DNA from: Clostridia bacterium
GTDB taxonomy: Bacteria > Bacillota_A > Clostridia > Oscillospirales > QAKW01
Length of the DNA: 6,198 nt
NCBI GenBank assembly: GCA_017396865.1
Contig: JAFQKO010000200.1
Location: 1 to 6,198 of the forward strand
Direction: 5' to 3'
The stretch's first letter is position 1, and the number at the start of each line of letters is the position of its first letter. Under the pieces are notes generated by a model. The model saw nothing but the letters and a program-made list of their open reading frames with translations. It made no database searches and was not told where the DNA came from. This document shows positions 5,554 to 6,198 of this stretch, piece after piece. The translations under genes and the position numbers were made by a program.

Positions 5554-6198
5554 TTACTCCACAATGAACTTGGTATACAGGCCGTAGTGATCGGAGATGA
5601 ACTTACCCTTGGGGCGATCGGTCAGCACCTTATATTCCATCGGCTCACACTTGACTGCGTTGGTGAAAACGTAGTCGATGATGCGCGGGGGATCGGTCTG
5701 AACATCGAAGCCGTTGGTGGTAGGAGTACCGTCGGAGGGGGCAACCTCGTAGCGGACGTCCTTATAATCCTCGATCAGCTTCTTATAGCCCGCTTCCCAG
5801 CTCATCATGTTGAAGTCGCCGGTCAGGAATACAGGCATCTCGCCGAAATAGGGAGCCAGCTTCTCTTTGACAAACTCGACCTGCTTGACACCGGTCTCGC
5901 CGCCCTCATAATGGGAGTTGAGCAGGCAGATCTTGCGGTCGCTGCCCTTATACTGCAGCACCATCAGATTGGCGATGCGCAGATAATGAGCGCCCCAGCC
6001 CTTGGACTCCACGTCGGGGGTCTCGGAGAGCCAGAAATACTCCTGATGCACCACGTCGAAGCGATCCTTCCGCCACAGAATGGGGGTGGCTTCCTTGTTG
6101 TTCTCGCCGCGATAGGTCAGGAACATTCCAAACTCGGTGGCACGGCTCAAAATATCCTCGAAGGGCGGAGTAACCTCCTGCAGGCCAACCAGATCGGC
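5554..6198 (-). CDS. EEP (DNase I-like) superfamily hydrolase, paralogue 1, N-terminus outside window
   Basis: The frame is open to base 6198 and gives 214 residues, beginning ADLVGLQEV. Against the paralogues about 34 N-terminal residues, including the first metal-site Asn, lie beyond the window. Visible motifs (numbered in this fragment) are LQE with E8, LRIA with R74, NSHYE with H96, GDFN with D128/N130, IIDYVF with D175, and SDHYG with D203-H204. This is the most diverged copy: it has the canonical GDFN where the other four have TAD(F/Y)N, and a shorter segment between GDFN and IIDY. It still carries the EYFWLSETP...SKGWG block of the group. It could represent the oldest member of the array or a different specificity. 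A TTG at 6150 is not the start, since the conserved LQE motif lies upstream of it. Confidence 0.9.
   Translation of the reverse strand, partial: ADLVGLQEVTPPFEDILSRATEFGMFLTYRGENNKEATPILWRKDRFDVVHQEYFWLSETPDVESKGWGAHYLRIANLMVLQYKGSDRKICLLNSHYEGGETGVKQVEFVKEKLAPYFGEMPVFLTGDFNMMSWEAGYKKLIEDYKDVRYEVAPSDGTPTTNGFDVQTDPPRIIDYVFTNAVKCEPMEYKVLTDRPKGKFISDHYGLYTKFIVE

Larger units (their letters stand above)
2267..6198 (-). repeat. Tandem array of five diverged EEP gene copies
   Basis: Five homologous genes of about 760 bases each follow head to tail with two- or three-base gaps, except for one 247-base interval containing terminator and promoter. By sequence they fall into three groups: copy 1 alone, copies 2 and 3, and copies 4 and 5. 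The pattern fits successive tandem duplications, and further copies may lie beyond base 6198. Confidence 0.85.

Noticed and set aside
6148..6150. TTG as start of EEP paralogue 1
   Set aside because: The frame stays open to the window edge and encodes the conserved LQE metal-site motif upstream, so the gene is simply cut at 6198.
2267..6198. Nuclease-based defence, toxin or mobile-element interpretation of the EEP array
   Set aside because: No antitoxin-like small gene, integrase, transposase or terminal repeats are seen, and the EEP genes are operon-linked to sugar-enzyme-like proteins. A nucleic-acid substrate cannot be strictly excluded.

Overview
The window is a stretch of bacterial chromosome in which every credible gene lies on the minus strand, so it reads from base 6198 down to base 1. 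GC is a little over half by eye. Genes abut or overlap by 4 bases, GGAGG/GAGG-type ribosome sites precede most starts, and a clean extended -10 promoter and an intrinsic terminator are present. Together with protein flavour, this suggests a Firmicutes (Clostridia-like, possibly gut Oscillospirales/Christensenellales) genome. That assignment is inference; no phylogenetic marker gene is present.

Layout in transcription order. (1) 6198-4019: three consecutive genes of the endonuclease/exonuclease/phosphatase (EEP, DNase I-like) superfamily. The first is cut by the window edge, and the third is followed at once by a strong rho-independent terminator (4010-3963). (2) 4018-3785: a 234-base intergenic region with that terminator, a pair of 10-base direct repeats, a 7-base-arm inverted repeat and an extended -10 promoter (TGGTATAAT). 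(3) 3784-1: a second operon with two more EEP paralogues (3784-3032 and 3028-2267), a 681-residue putative glycoside hydrolase (2270-225), and the first 76 residues of a second sugar-enzyme-like TIM-barrel protein (228-1, continuing outside). The last three genes are linked by ATGA start/stop overlaps.

The main feature is five tandem, diverged EEP paralogues, about 65-77 percent identical within pairs by hand count. All keep the metal-binding and catalytic residues of the fold and none has a signal peptide. They sit beside two apparently cytoplasmic carbohydrate-active enzymes. EEP enzymes cleave phosphodiester or phosphomonoester bonds (DNA, RNA, inositol phosphates, sphingomyelin). The simplest inference is that the locus dismantles imported phosphate-containing or phosphodiester-linked sugar compounds, with several EEP copies tuned to different substrates. 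The substrate cannot be read from the sequence. The internal terminator and promoter, with a likely operator, suggest that the two halves of the array are expressed separately.
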